Program-made: the position numbers and the translations under genes
From: Streptomyces sp. CNQ-509
GTDB taxonomy: Bacteria > Actinomycetota > Actinomycetes > Streptomycetales > Streptomycetaceae
Assembly: GCF_001011035.1 (NCBI RefSeq)
Contig: NZ_CP011492.1
Span: 3,171,501-3,235,500, forward strand
DNA length: 64,000 nt
Reading direction: 5' to 3'
The notes under the pieces: model-generated
Databases searched by the model: none
What the model was told of the DNA's origin: nothing
The model's input: only the letters and a program-made list of their open reading frames with translations
In this document: in pieces, positions 17,255-26,028 of the stretch
Layout: every line of letters starts with the position of its first letter
Numbering within the stretch: position 1 is the first letter of the stretch

Positions 17255-18027
17255 CGGGGCTCCTCTCCGTCGGGTCGAGCGGGGTGGGCGGCCGGGCCGG
17301 CGGCGGGATCGGCGGGGGCCACGTCGGCGGCCGGTGCGCCGCCCTCGGCGAGGTCGGGCCGGGCCGCGAGGTCGGGCACGGCGGCGACGTCCGGGAGTTC
17401 ACCGAAGGCGGGGAGGGCCGCGAAGGCGGCCGTGAGGGCGTTCAGCGCCTCCGGGATGCGCCAGGCGGCGCGGTCGCGGGGGCCCACGGCGTTGGACACC
17501 GCGCGGATCTCCAGGACCGGGACGCCGTGCCGGGTGGCGGCCTCGGCGACGCCGAAGCCCTCCATCGCCTCGGCCGCGGCGCGCGGATGGCGGCGGCGCA
17601 GCTCGGCGGCGCGCCCGGCGGAGCCGGTGACGGTGGACACGGTCAGCACCGTACCCAGCACCGCGCCGGCCGCCTCCGCCGCGGCCCGCGCCGCGGCCGG
17701 CGGCGGCCGGTGGGCGACGGCGCCGAAGCCCAGCTCGGTGACGGACACGAACCCGTCCGGTGTCTCCGCACCCAGGTCGGCGGCCACGATCTCGTCCGCC
17801 ACGACCACCCCGCCCACGGGGGCGACGCCCGCGAAGCCGCCGCCGATCCCGGCGGCGATGACGAGGTCGTACGGAACGGGCGCCGCGGCCAGCGCGCCGG
17901 CGGCCCCCGCGGCGGCGGCAGCGGGCCCCACGCCGCCGATCACGACGTCGTACCCCCGCCCGCCCCGCTCGACGGCCTCGGCCTCGGCGGCAACGGCGAC
18001 CACCACCAGCACCCGCGCACCGGACAC
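17251..18027 (-). CDS. mqnB: Futalosine hydrolase
   Basis: 258-residue nucleosidase that splits futalosine (or its aminodeoxy form) to release the base during menaquinone synthesis. Visible landmarks are VLVVVAVAAEAEAV at the N-terminus, AGIGGGFAG, the substrate segment SAGRAAEL and the catalytic region AMEGFGVAEAATRHGVPVLE, followed by VSNAVGPRDRAAW, all typical of PNP/UDP-fold nucleosidases. GTG 18027 was chosen because GGCGGAG lies 5 nt upstream and the homology starts there. It forms an operon with mqnD. A copy of the dispersed repeat lies about 35 bp upstream and may include the promoter (TACCCT). Confidence 0.92.
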   Translation of the reverse strand: MSGARVLVVVAVAAEAEAVERGGRGYDVVIGGVGPAAAAAGAAGALAAAPVPYDLVIAAGIGGGFAGVAPVGGVVVADEIVAADLGAETPDGFVSVTELGFGAVAHRPPPAAARAAAEAAGAVLGTVLTVSTVTGSAGRAAELRRRHPRAAAEAMEGFGVAEAATRHGVPVLEIRAVSNAVGPRDRAAWRIPEALNALTAAFAALPAFGELPDVAAVPDLAARPDLAEGGAPAADVAPADPAAGPAAHPARPDGEEPR

Positions 18028-18057
18028 CGCGTCTCCGCCCGGCACCGCACCACTCCC

Positions 18058-18086
18058 ACGCACCCGCCCAAGGGTAGGCCGCCCCG
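18058..18086 (-). repeat. Dispersed repeat, copy A (upstream of mqnB)
   Basis: Core ACCCGCCCAAGGGTAGGC on the plus strand, continuing as CGCCCC-CCGACA. It shares 27 of 28 positions with copy B at 22934 and is related to copies at 35715 and 57464. It lies in the leader of mqnB. Confidence 0.6.
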
Positions 18087-18151
18087 CCGACAGAACACGT
18101 CCGCCGCCGGGCTCCCCCGCGCCGCCGCCGGGCATCACCGCCGCCCGGCCG

Positions 18152-18676
18152 TCAGTACTGCTTCCGCTTCAGGTCGAAGCTCCACGCGCCCTTGTAGTTG
18201 CCCTCGTCGTCGATCTCCACGATCCCGACCTTCGCCTTGTCGCTCTGCACCGGCGGCTGCCCCGGCTGCGACTGCGCCTCGAAGAACTGGTCCCCGCTGT
18301 ACGTCACATACGTGTGCTTGCTCGGCTGCGACGTCACCGGCCGGCCGTCCACGAAGAGCACCCACCCGTTGTCCGCGATCTCCGGCTCCACGCCGATCCT
18401 GACCCGGTCGCCGCTGTCCACCGTGATCGACTTCTCCGCGCGCTCCGAGATGCAGGACTCCAGCTCCTCGTTGGAGATGTCCTTGCCGTCGTCGTAGCAC
18501 TGCGCCTCCGCGCTCGCCGTCCGGTCGTCCACCGTGATCTGCGCCACCGGCGTCGGCTTCTCGCACGCGGACAGGGCGAAGGCGGAGACGACGACGGCAC
18601 CGAGAGCCACCGCGCCGCGGCGGCTGCGGAGGCCGCGGGCACGGGAGAACACGGTGGTGGCGGGCGCTTTGGTCAT
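18152..18676 (-). CDS. DUF2771 family lipoprotein
   Basis: 174-residue predicted lipoprotein. The N-terminal basic region and hydrophobic core end in the lipobox FALSAC, so the mature protein would be anchored at Cys near residue 38 on the outer face of the membrane. The rest (CYDDGKDISNEEL, VRIGVEPEIADNGW, YVTYSGDQFFEAQ) matches actinobacterial DUF2771, which is of unknown function. It follows the MFS gene (start 20067, stop 18703) with a 26-bp gap, so it may be the second gene of that operon. Confidence 0.85.
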   Translation of the reverse strand: MTKAPATTVFSRARGLRSRRGAVALGAVVVSAFALSACEKPTPVAQITVDDRTASAEAQCYDDGKDISNEELESCISERAEKSITVDSGDRVRIGVEPEIADNGWVLFVDGRPVTSQPSKHTYVTYSGDQFFEAQSQPGQPPVQSDKAKVGIVEIDDEGNYKGAWSFDLKRKQY

Positions 18677-18702
18677 GCGGGCAGGCTACCTGCCGGCCCC
18701 GG

Positions 18703-20067
18703 TCAGGCCACGCGCGGGTGCGGCGTGCCGTGCCGGGCCGCGGTGAGCAGCCCTCGTACGGTCGCCGCAAGCCCGACCGCGACGACGGCCGCGCCCGCGG
18801 CCATGCCGCCGACCCCGTTCAGCGGCAGCAGGATGCCGATCGCGCCGCCCGCGACCCACGACAACTGGATCACCGTCTCGGAGCGCGCGAACGCCGACGT
18901 GCGCACATACTCCGGTACGTCCCGCTGGATCAGCGCGTCCAGCGACAGCTTCGCCAGCGACTGCGCGAACCCCGCCATCGCCGCGACGCAGATCAGCAGC
19001 GGCAGCGAGTAGAAGACCGCCGCCAGCACCGTCGTCGTCAGGGCGAGGGTGAGCAGCAGGGCGATCAGCTTCTCCGGTCCGCGCGAGCGCAGCCAGGAGC
19101 CGATGACCGAGCCCAGCGCGTTGCCCGTGCCGGCGGCGACCGCCGCCATGCCGAGCGCCAGCTCCGGGCGCAGCCCGCCGGGCGGGTTGTCGCGCAGGAG
19201 GAAGGCCAGGAAGAGCGTCATCAGCCCCGACAGCACCCGCAGCGCGGAGTTGGCCTGGAGCGCGTGCAGCACCGAGGGTCCCACGGAGCGCAGCCCCGGC
19301 TTCTGCGGCGTCCGCAGCCGGCCCTCCTCGCCCGACGCCAACCGCGCCTTGCCCTCGCCGCGCGCCGAGTCCACCGCGTGCGGCATCCGGAACGCCAGGA
19401 AGACGCCGAAGCCGAAGATGACCATCGCCCCGTAGAGCGGGAAGCCGGGGCCGATGAAGTGCAGCAGCCCGCCGACCGGTGCGGCGATGCCGGTGGCGAG
19501 CAGCCCGGCGAGCGTCACCCGGCTGTTTGCCTTCACCAGCGAGATGCGCCGCGGCAGCAGCCGCGGCACGACGGCCGAGCGCACCACCCCGTACGACTTG
19601 GAGCACACCAGCACCCCGAGGGCCGCCGGATAGAGGCTCAGGTCACCGGTCTTCACCGCCCCCGACAGCACCAGCGCCAGCAGCAGCCGCGCCAGCATCG
19701 TGCCGGCCATCGCGGCGCGGCGGCCGTGCGGGATGCGGTCCAGCAGCGGGCCGACGACGGGGGCGAGCACGGCGAAGGGCGCCATCGTGATGGCCAGGTA
19801 GAGCGCGACCCGGCCGCGGGCCTCGTCCGTGGGCACGGAGAAGAACACCGTCGACGCCAGCGCGATGGTGATCATCATGTCCCCGGCGGCGTTGACCATG
19901 TGCAGCTCCATCAGCCGCCCGAGGCCCGACTCCCCCGCTCCCTGCGCGTCCGTGGCCCGCCGGATCCGCCGCCCCGCGCCGACCACCGGCCGCCGCACGG
20001 CACGGCCGACCGCCCGGCCCGCCTGCTGCAGCGGGCCGGCCACGGGAGCCGTCCGGTCTTCGACCAC
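18703..20067 (-). CDS. MFS family membrane protein
   Basis: 454-residue, 12-helix membrane protein. After a basic Arg/Ala-rich tail come LMELHMVNAAGDMMITIAL, VGPLLDRIPHGRRAAMAGT (motif A-like), LLPRRISLVKANSRVTL and ALIQRDVPEYVRTSAFARSE. This is the EntS-like MFS branch, but the cargo is unknown. The start is uncertain: GTG 20067 gives a tail of the usual length, yet no ribosome site is visible. A perfect 12-bp palindrome CCCGCATGCGGG sits at 20080-20091 in the leader. Confidence 0.8.
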   Translation of the reverse strand: MVEDRTAPVAGPLQQAGRAVGRAVRRPVVGAGRRIRRATDAQGAGESGLGRLMELHMVNAAGDMMITIALASTVFFSVPTDEARGRVALYLAITMAPFAVLAPVVGPLLDRIPHGRRAAMAGTMLARLLLALVLSGAVKTGDLSLYPAALGVLVCSKSYGVVRSAVVPRLLPRRISLVKANSRVTLAGLLATGIAAPVGGLLHFIGPGFPLYGAMVIFGFGVFLAFRMPHAVDSARGEGKARLASGEEGRLRTPQKPGLRSVGPSVLHALQANSALRVLSGLMTLFLAFLLRDNPPGGLRPELALGMAAVAAGTGNALGSVIGSWLRSRGPEKLIALLLTLALTTTVLAAVFYSLPLLICVAAMAGFAQSLAKLSLDALIQRDVPEYVRTSAFARSETVIQLSWVAGGAIGILLPLNGVGGMAAGAAVVAVGLAATVRGLLTAARHGTPHPRVA

Positions 20068-20359
20068 CTCGCCATAGTGCCCGCATGCGGGACCGTAGGG
20101 CGAGAACCCGGCGGGGGCGCATGCGGTCATCCGGGGTGCCGCGGGTGGTCCGTACGGGGCACGGGGCAGGCCGGCCGGGGGCGCAGGGGCGCGGCGGGGG
20201 CCCATGGCGGCCGGTGGGCGTACGGACCCGGCGCGCGCCAGGTAGGGTGAACGACGCGCCTCTGTGTGTCGTGAGGATACGAGCGTTGACGCGGCCCCCT
20301 GTCCGCTCCCTCGGCTCCCCCGCCCGACCGGCCGTCCGTACCGAAAGACTGTGAGCCAG

Positions 20360-21274
20360 ATGAGCCCTGCGAACAGCCCCGCCAAGACGACCGCCGTGCG
20401 CGGTGCCGCGGTGCGCAGCCGCGTCACCCCCGACCAGCAGTGCGCCGACGCCGTCGACCTCGCCCGTGCGGCGGCCGAGGAGGCCGCGGGCGCGGAGCAG
20501 GTCGGCGAGCACATCGGCGTCACCGCCGACGACACGCGTGTGGTGACCCACCTCTTCGAGTGCCGGCTGCCCGGCTACCGCGGCTGGCGCTGGGCGGTGA
20601 CCGTTGCGAGGGCGTCCCGCGCGCGGACGGTCACGCTTGACGAAACGGTGCTGCTGCCGGGCCCTGACGCGCTGCTGGCGCCGGAGTGGGTGCCGTGGCA
20701 TGAGCGGCTGCGCCCCGGCGACCTGGGCCCCGGCGACCTGCTGCCGACGGAGGACCAGGACCTGCGGCTGGAGCCGGGCCTCGCGGTGGGCGACGAGGAG
20801 CTGGAGCCGGCCGAGGCCGAGGAGCGGGCCGTGGCCGGCGAGGCCGCCGCGGAGGGCGCGGAAGGCGCCGGGATGGAGGCACGCCCGGTCGCCGCGGCGG
20901 CGCCGCCCGGCGGCGTACCGCGGCGTGCGGAGATCGGCGCCCTCGCCGACGAACTCGGCATGACCCGCCACCGGGTGCTCTCCCGCTACGGGCTGCACAC
21001 CGCCGCGGACCGCTGGGAGGACGAGTACGGCCCCAAGACGCCGATGGCGCAGGCCGCGCCCGCGTCCTGCGTGAGCTGCGGCTTCCTCATGCCGATCGCG
21101 GGCTCGCTGCGCCGCGCCTTCGGCGTGTGCGCGAACGAGTTCTCCCCGGCGGACGGCCACGTGGTCTCGCTCGCGTACGGCTGCGGCGGCCACTCGGAGG
21201 CGGCGGTGATGCCGAAGCCGATCGAACCGGCACCGCCGGTGCTGGACACGATGGGCGCGGACCCGACCTTCTAG
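20360..21274 (+). CDS. DUF3027 domain-containing protein
   Basis: 304-residue cytoplasmic protein of an actinobacterial family of unknown function. The N-terminal half contains VTHLFECRLPGYRGWRWAV, LDETVLLPGPDALLAPEW and PWHERLRPGDLGPGD, which define DUF3027. After an acidic linker comes a second conserved block RVLSRYGLHTAADRW and a cysteine pair CVSC (zinc-like) near residue 235. ATG 20360 or GTG 20351 can serve as start. It lies divergent from the MFS gene and upstream of the helicase-C-like gene. Confidence 0.87.
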   Translation: MSPANSPAKTTAVRGAAVRSRVTPDQQCADAVDLARAAAEEAAGAEQVGEHIGVTADDTRVVTHLFECRLPGYRGWRWAVTVARASRARTVTLDETVLLPGPDALLAPEWVPWHERLRPGDLGPGDLLPTEDQDLRLEPGLAVGDEELEPAEAEERAVAGEAAAEGAEGAGMEARPVAAAAPPGGVPRRAEIGALADELGMTRHRVLSRYGLHTAADRWEDEYGPKTPMAQAAPASCVSCGFLMPIAGSLRRAFGVCANEFSPADGHVVSLAYGCGGHSEAAVMPKPIEPAPPVLDTMGADPTF

Positions 21275-21388
21275 GGCCCGTCCGACCCCCGCCGTACGGT
21301 CGCCGCCTCCCGCCGGAGGCGGTGCCGCGCACCGCCAACGCCGGCTCCGTCCGGTGCCGTACGTCCGGCGAGGACTACTGTGGAGCGG

Positions 21389-24091
21389 ATGACGACCGGC
21401 AACCCCGCCCGGACCCTCGCCGAGGAGCTCCGCGGCCGACCGGACACCGCGCTGGCCGGGCTGCTCCGCGCCCGGCCCGATCTGCTCACCCCCGTACCGG
21501 GCGACCTGACCCAGCTCGCCACCCGCGCCGGCACCCGCGCCTCCGTCGTCCGCGCGCTGGAACGGCTCGACCGGTTCACGCAGCAGACCGCCCAGGCGCT
21601 CGCGGTCGCGCCCGACCCGTGCCCGTACGACGTGCTGGCCGGGCTGATGGGCGACGAGCACGACACCGTGGCCGCGCTGCCGCGCGCCGTCGCCGAACTG
21701 CGGGCGCAGGCGCTGGTGTGGGGGGACGAACAGCGGCTGCGGCTGGTGCGTACGGCGCGGGAGCTGCTGACGCCGCAGGCGTCCGGGTCGGCCACCGGCC
21801 TGGGGCCCGCCGCCGCGGAGGTGGCGACGGGGATGTCGCCGGGGCGACTACAGCAGGTACTGGCGAACGCGGGACTGCCGGCGACACACGACCCCGTCTC
21901 GGCCGCGGAGTCGCTGACCGCGCTCTTCTCCGACCCCCGGCGGATGGCGGACCTGCTGGACCAGGCGCCGCCGGAGGCCGTGACGGTACTGGGGCGGCTG
22001 ACGTGGGGCCCGCCGTACGGCACGGTGTCGGCGCAGCCGCCCGCACACGTGCGGTGGCTGCTGGACCGGGGGCTGCTGCTGCCGACCGCGCCGGGCAGCG
22101 TGCTGCTGCCGCGCGAGGTGGCGCTGCACCTGCGCGACGGGCGGGCGCACCGCAGCGTGGCGGCGGTGCCGCCGGAGCCGGTGGCGGCCGGGACGTACGG
22201 GATGCGGGTCGTCGACGCGACGGCAGCCGGGCAGGCGGCGGTGGCCGTCGAGACGGTCGAGGAACTGCTCGGCCAGTGGGCGACGGCGAGCCCGCCGGTG
22301 CTGCGGGCCGGCGGCCTGGCCGTACGGGACCTGAAGCGGACGGCGACCGCGCTGGACGTCGCGGAGCCGCAGGCGGCGTTCTGGGTGGAACTGGCCTACG
22401 GGGCCGGGCTGCTGGCCTCGGACGGGGAGACCGACGAGCGGTACGCGCCGACGCCGGCGTACGACGAGTGGCAGGCGCTGCCGGCGGCCGAGCGGTGGGC
22501 GGAGCTGGCGGCGGCGTGGCTGGCGGCGACGCGGACGCCGGGGCTGGTCGGCGGCCGGGACGGCAAGGGCCGGGCGCTCTCGGCACTCGGCGAGGGCCTG
22601 GACCGCGGCGCGGCACCGGAGGTGCGCCGCGCGGTGCTGGGGCTGCTCGCGGGGCTCCCGGAGGGCACGGCGGCGACGCCGGACTCTGTGGTGGCCCGCC
22701 TCCGCTGGGAACGCCCCCCGCGCGGCGGAGGCGCGGCGGAGGGCGAGGAGGAGGACCTGCGCACGCGGCTGGCCCGCTGGACGCTGGAGGAGGCCGAACT
22801 CCTGGGCGTCACGGGCCGCGGCGCCCTGGCCACCCACGGCCGCGCCCTGCTGAGCCCCCCGGAGGAGGAGGGCCCACCGCCGGCCGCACCGGAAGCGGAC
22901 ACCGCCGACGCCGCACCCCCACCTCCCCCACGCACCCGCCCAAGGGTAGGCCGCCCCTCCGACAATCACCCCGCTCCACCCCTCGCCACCAGCACCGACG
23001 CCCCCGCCACACCCGCCACCGGCGCCACACCCGCCACCGGACTCCCCACCGAAGCCCCGCGGCACCCCGCCCCCGCCACCCCCGCGGAAGCCCGCGCCGC
23101 CGCCCTCCGGGCCGCCCGCGCGCTCGCGCCGCTCCTCCCCCCGCCCGTCGACCACGTGCTCCTCCAGGCGGACCTCACCGCCATCGCCCCCGGCCCCCTC
23201 AAGCGCGAACTCGCCGCCGTGCTCGGCGTGCTCGCCGAGGTCGAGTCCAAGGGCGGCGCCACCGTCTACCGCTTCACGCAGAGCTCCGTACGCCGCGCCC
23301 TCGACGCCGGGCGGTCCGCCGCCGAGCTGCACGACTTCCTCACCGCCCACTCCCGCACCCCCGTGCCGCAGCCGCTCAGCTACCTCGTCGACGACGTCGC
23401 CCGCAAGCACGGCCGGCTGCGGATCGGCGCCGCCGGCGCGTATCTGCGCTGCGACGACGACGCGCTCCTCGCCGAGATCGTCGCCGACCGGCGCGCCGCG
23501 GAACTGCGGCTGCGCCACCTCGCGCCCACCGTCCTCGTCTCCCCCACCCCGCCCGACGTGCTGCTGGCCCGGCTCCGCGAGATGGGCTACGCCCCCGCCG
23601 CCGAGTCGCCCGACGGCGCCGTCCTCGTCGCCCGCGCCGCCGCCCACCGCACCCCGCCCCGTACGCCGCCCGCGCCCGTCCCCGACGGCCCGCCCGCCCC
23701 GGACACCGCCCTCCTCGCGGCGGCCGTCCGCGCCGTACGGGCCGGAGACCGCGCCGCCACCGCCCCCCTCCGCGCCCCCCAGACCCCGCAGGACCCCCGG
23801 GCCGCGGAAACCCCGCGGGCCCCGGACGCACCCCAGACGCAAGCCCCCGGCGGCCTCCCCCGCACCCCCTCCGCCGAGACCCTCGCCGTCCTCCAGGCCG
23901 CCGTCCTCGGCAACGCCGCCGTCTGGATCGGCTACGTCAACGCCGACGGCGCCGCCAGCCAGCGCGTCATCGCCCCCGTCCGCGTCGAAGGCGGCTACGT
24001 CACCGCGTACGACCACACCGCCGACGAGGTACGCAGCTACCCCCTCCACCGCATCACCGGCGCCGCGGAACTCGCCGACGATCCCACCTGA
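21389..24091 (+). CDS. Helicase C-terminal-like / XPB-associated domain protein
   Basis: 900-residue cytoplasmic protein of the actinobacterial family annotated as helicase-associated (Helicase_C_3-like C-terminal domain). It lacks Walker A and DEAH motifs, so it is not an autonomous helicase. The first ~480 residues are helical (LAEELRGRPDTALAGLLRARPDLL). A Pro/Ala-rich linker (about 505-575) follows, then a conserved domain HVLLQADLTAIAPGPL, YRFTQSSVRRALDAG and PLSYLVDDVARKHGRLRIG. The last region IGYVNADGAASQRVI resembles a WYL-like fold. The linker contains copy B of the dispersed repeat. It probably partners the XPB helicase at 26029; this is inference from neighbourhood and family. Confidence 0.82.
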   Translation: MTTGNPARTLAEELRGRPDTALAGLLRARPDLLTPVPGDLTQLATRAGTRASVVRALERLDRFTQQTAQALAVAPDPCPYDVLAGLMGDEHDTVAALPRAVAELRAQALVWGDEQRLRLVRTARELLTPQASGSATGLGPAAAEVATGMSPGRLQQVLANAGLPATHDPVSAAESLTALFSDPRRMADLLDQAPPEAVTVLGRLTWGPPYGTVSAQPPAHVRWLLDRGLLLPTAPGSVLLPREVALHLRDGRAHRSVAAVPPEPVAAGTYGMRVVDATAAGQAAVAVETVEELLGQWATASPPVLRAGGLAVRDLKRTATALDVAEPQAAFWVELAYGAGLLASDGETDERYAPTPAYDEWQALPAAERWAELAAAWLAATRTPGLVGGRDGKGRALSALGEGLDRGAAPEVRRAVLGLLAGLPEGTAATPDSVVARLRWERPPRGGGAAEGEEEDLRTRLARWTLEEAELLGVTGRGALATHGRALLSPPEEEGPPPAAPEADTADAAPPPPPRTRPRVGRPSDNHPAPPLATSTDAPATPATGATPATGLPTEAPRHPAPATPAEARAAALRAARALAPLLPPPVDHVLLQADLTAIAPGPLKRELAAVLGVLAEVESKGGATVYRFTQSSVRRALDAGRSAAELHDFLTAHSRTPVPQPLSYLVDDVARKHGRLRIGAAGAYLRCDDDALLAEIVADRRAAELRLRHLAPTVLVSPTPPDVLLARLREMGYAPAAESPDGAVLVARAAAHRTPPRTPPAPVPDGPPAPDTALLAAAVRAVRAGDRAATAPLRAPQTPQDPRAAETPRAPDAPQTQAPGGLPRTPSAETLAVLQAAVLGNAAVWIGYVNADGAASQRVIAPVRVEGGYVTAYDHTADEVRSYPLHRITGAAELADDPT
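22934..22970 (+). repeat. Dispersed repeat, copy B (inside the helicase-C-like gene)
   Basis: ACCCGCCCAAGGGTAGGC plus flanks, nearly identical to copy A. It is translated as TRPRVGRPSDN in the disordered linker, and the reading frame stays open. Confidence 0.6.
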
Positions 24092-24161
24092 AGCGCCGCG
24101 CGGCAGCACCCGGGCGTGCCTTGCCCCTCACACCGTGTCAGCCCCTCCACTGGAGTACGTC

Positions 24162-24980
24162 ATGTTCACCATCGGAGAGTTCGCCCGCCACGGCCGCGTC
24201 TCGGTCCGCATGCTGCGCCACTACGACGCCCTCGGCCTGCTGCGCCCCGCCCGCGTCGACCCGCACAGCGGCTACCGCAGCTACGAGGCCGCCCAGCTCA
24301 GCCGCCTCAACCGCGTCGTCGCGCTCAGGGACCTCGGCTTCAGCCTCGGCCAGATCGGTTCGATACTGGACGAGAAGCCGACCGCCGAGGAGCTGCGCGG
24401 CATGCTGCGGCTGCGCCGCGCGGAGCTGGAGACCGCCGCCGCGGACGCGGTACGGCGGCTCGCCGGGGTGGAGGCGCGGCTCCGTACGATCGAGAGCGAG
24501 GGCCGCATGTCCGCCACCGACGTCGTCCTGAAGTCCGTCCCCGCCGTCCGGGTCGCCGAGCTGAGCGGCAGCGCCGCGAGCTTCGAGCCCGCCGACATCG
24601 GTCCGGTGATCCAGCCGCTCTACGACGAGCTGTGCCGCCGCCTCGACGCCGCGGGGGTCACGGTCACGGGCCCCGGCGTCGCCTGGTACGAGGACGCGCC
24701 CGACGGCACCCTCACCGTCCACGCGGGGCTCCAGGTCGGCGTCGAGCCCTCGCCGGCGTACGACTTCACGGTCACCGACCTCCCGCCGCTCGGCACCGCG
24801 GCCACCGTCGTCCACCACGGCGACATGGACGCCGTGCTGCCGACCGTCCAGGCCCTCGGCGCCTGGATCGACGAGAACGGCTACCGCTCCACCGGCTACG
24901 CCCGCGAGCTGTACCTCGAAGTCCCCGAGTCCCACGCCGACTGGGTCACCGAACTCCAGGAACCGGTCACCCCCGCCTGA
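24162..24980 (+). CDS. MerR family regulator with GyrI-like effector domain
   Basis: 272-residue regulator. Residues 1-70 are a MerR winged helix (FTIGEFARHGRVSVRMLRHYDALGLL, SGYRSYEAAQLSRL), followed by a coiled coil to about residue 120 and a C-terminal GyrI-like ligand-binding domain (VAWYEDAPDGTLTVHAGLQV, TVVHHGDMDAVLPT). This is the architecture of BltR/BmrR-like sensors of hydrophobic cations. ATG 24162 follows TGGAG at 6-nt spacing. No efflux gene is adjacent, so its target is unknown. Confidence 0.9.
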   Translation: MFTIGEFARHGRVSVRMLRHYDALGLLRPARVDPHSGYRSYEAAQLSRLNRVVALRDLGFSLGQIGSILDEKPTAEELRGMLRLRRAELETAAADAVRRLAGVEARLRTIESEGRMSATDVVLKSVPAVRVAELSGSAASFEPADIGPVIQPLYDELCRRLDAAGVTVTGPGVAWYEDAPDGTLTVHAGLQVGVEPSPAYDFTVTDLPPLGTAATVVHHGDMDAVLPTVQALGAWIDENGYRSTGYARELYLEVPESHADWVTELQEPVTPA

Positions 24981-25209
24981 CGCCCGCCGGCCCGGCACCC
25001 GCCCCGCCCGGACGGCGCCCCACCCCGTCCGGGCCACGCACCGCCCCGTACTCCCGTACCGCGATCCGCGCCAGCTTCGTCAGCATCATCCCGTTGCGGA
25101 CCGCGACCAGGTAGTCCACCGGCAGCCCGTGCATCCTCGTCCCCGGTCCGCGCAGCGGGTGCCGGTCCAGGAAGAAGAGCGTGTTCCCGCCCCACGGCTC
25201 CAGCCGCAT
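24967..25209 (-). CDS. Small protein of unknown function
   Basis: 80-residue frame with almost every third position G or C, which supports real coding. It reads [19 protein letters not shown], then [24 protein letters not shown] and a Gly/Arg-rich tail. No family is recognised and there is no clear ribosome site. Its last 14 bp overlap the end of the convergent MerR gene. It may be the remnant of a longer protein. Confidence 0.45.
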   Translation of the reverse strand: MRLEPWGGNTLFFLDRHPLRGPGTRMHGLPVDYLVAVRNGMMLTKLARIAVREYGAVRGPDGVGRRPGGAGAGPAGVRRG

Positions 25210-25376
25210 CGCAGACCCGCTCGGGGGGTCGGAATCAGACGGCGGCTGCGTGCCACGGCCGGCCTCCTTCGACGTCGTCCCGGCGGTCGTCCGCGTGGCC
25301 GGTCACGGAGGAGGCGTCGCCGCCGATTCTCCGTAGGCTGAGATCAGGACCAGTCGGACCCGAGAAAGGTACTGCT

Positions 25377-25856
25377 ATGGCGGACGCGAAGAAGGCAGCC
25401 ACGGCCGACGGCGGCGAGTCCGGCGAAGGCTTCACCGAGGCGGAGATCGCGGCCATGAAGGAGCGCGCCAAGGAGATCAGGAAGACCAGGCGCGGCGGCC
25501 CCAGGGCCGACCCGGTGGCAGAGCTGCTGGAGAAGATCGCCGAGATGCCCGAGTCCGACCGGGTCCTCGCCGGGAGGCTGCACACCCTCATCACCGAAGC
25601 GGCTCCCGATCTGTCGCCGCGGCTCTGGTACGGGATGCCCGCGTACGCCGCCGGCGCCAGGAACGGCAAGGGCGGAAAGATCGTCTGCTTCGTGCAGGCC
25701 GCGGAGAAGTTCGGCTCGCGCTACCTCACCCTCGGCTTCAACGACGCCGCCCACCTCGACGACGGCACCATGTGGCCCACCTCCTTCGCCCTTACCGACC
25801 TGACGCCCGCCCACGAGAAGACCGTCACCGAACTGGTGAAGAAGGCCATGAGCTGA
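25377..25856 (+). CDS. DUF1801 (YdhG-like) domain protein
   Basis: 159-residue cytoplasmic protein. A charged N-terminal helix ([20 protein letters not shown]) precedes the DUF1801 fold: [43 protein letters not shown] and [16 protein letters not shown]. In Bacilli the related fold is an iron chaperone; whether that applies here is unknown. ATG 25377 has GAAAGG 8 nt upstream. Confidence 0.82.
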   Translation: MADAKKAATADGGESGEGFTEAEIAAMKERAKEIRKTRRGGPRADPVAELLEKIAEMPESDRVLAGRLHTLITEAAPDLSPRLWYGMPAYAAGARNGKGGKIVCFVQAAEKFGSRYLTLGFNDAAHLDDGTMWPTSFALTDLTPAHEKTVTELVKKAMS

Positions 25857-26028
25857 GGCCCGGCCCCCCGCCCGTCCGGCCGCCCGTGGCCCGTGGCACA
25901 GGCCGCCGGCGCGCGCCGCACGGTGTCGCCGCCGCGAGGTAGACTTCCCTGTTTCCCGCGTATCCCCCGGGCCCCGGGGGTCCCCGGACCGGGCGCGGCA
26001 GCAGCGGCAGCAGTGGGAGGAGGTCCGC

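Noticed and set aside
21127..24531. A 1,134-codon frame overlapping the helicase-C-like gene
   Set aside because: Out-of-frame shadow with Arg/Pro/Gly-only text; the other plus frame has conserved domains.
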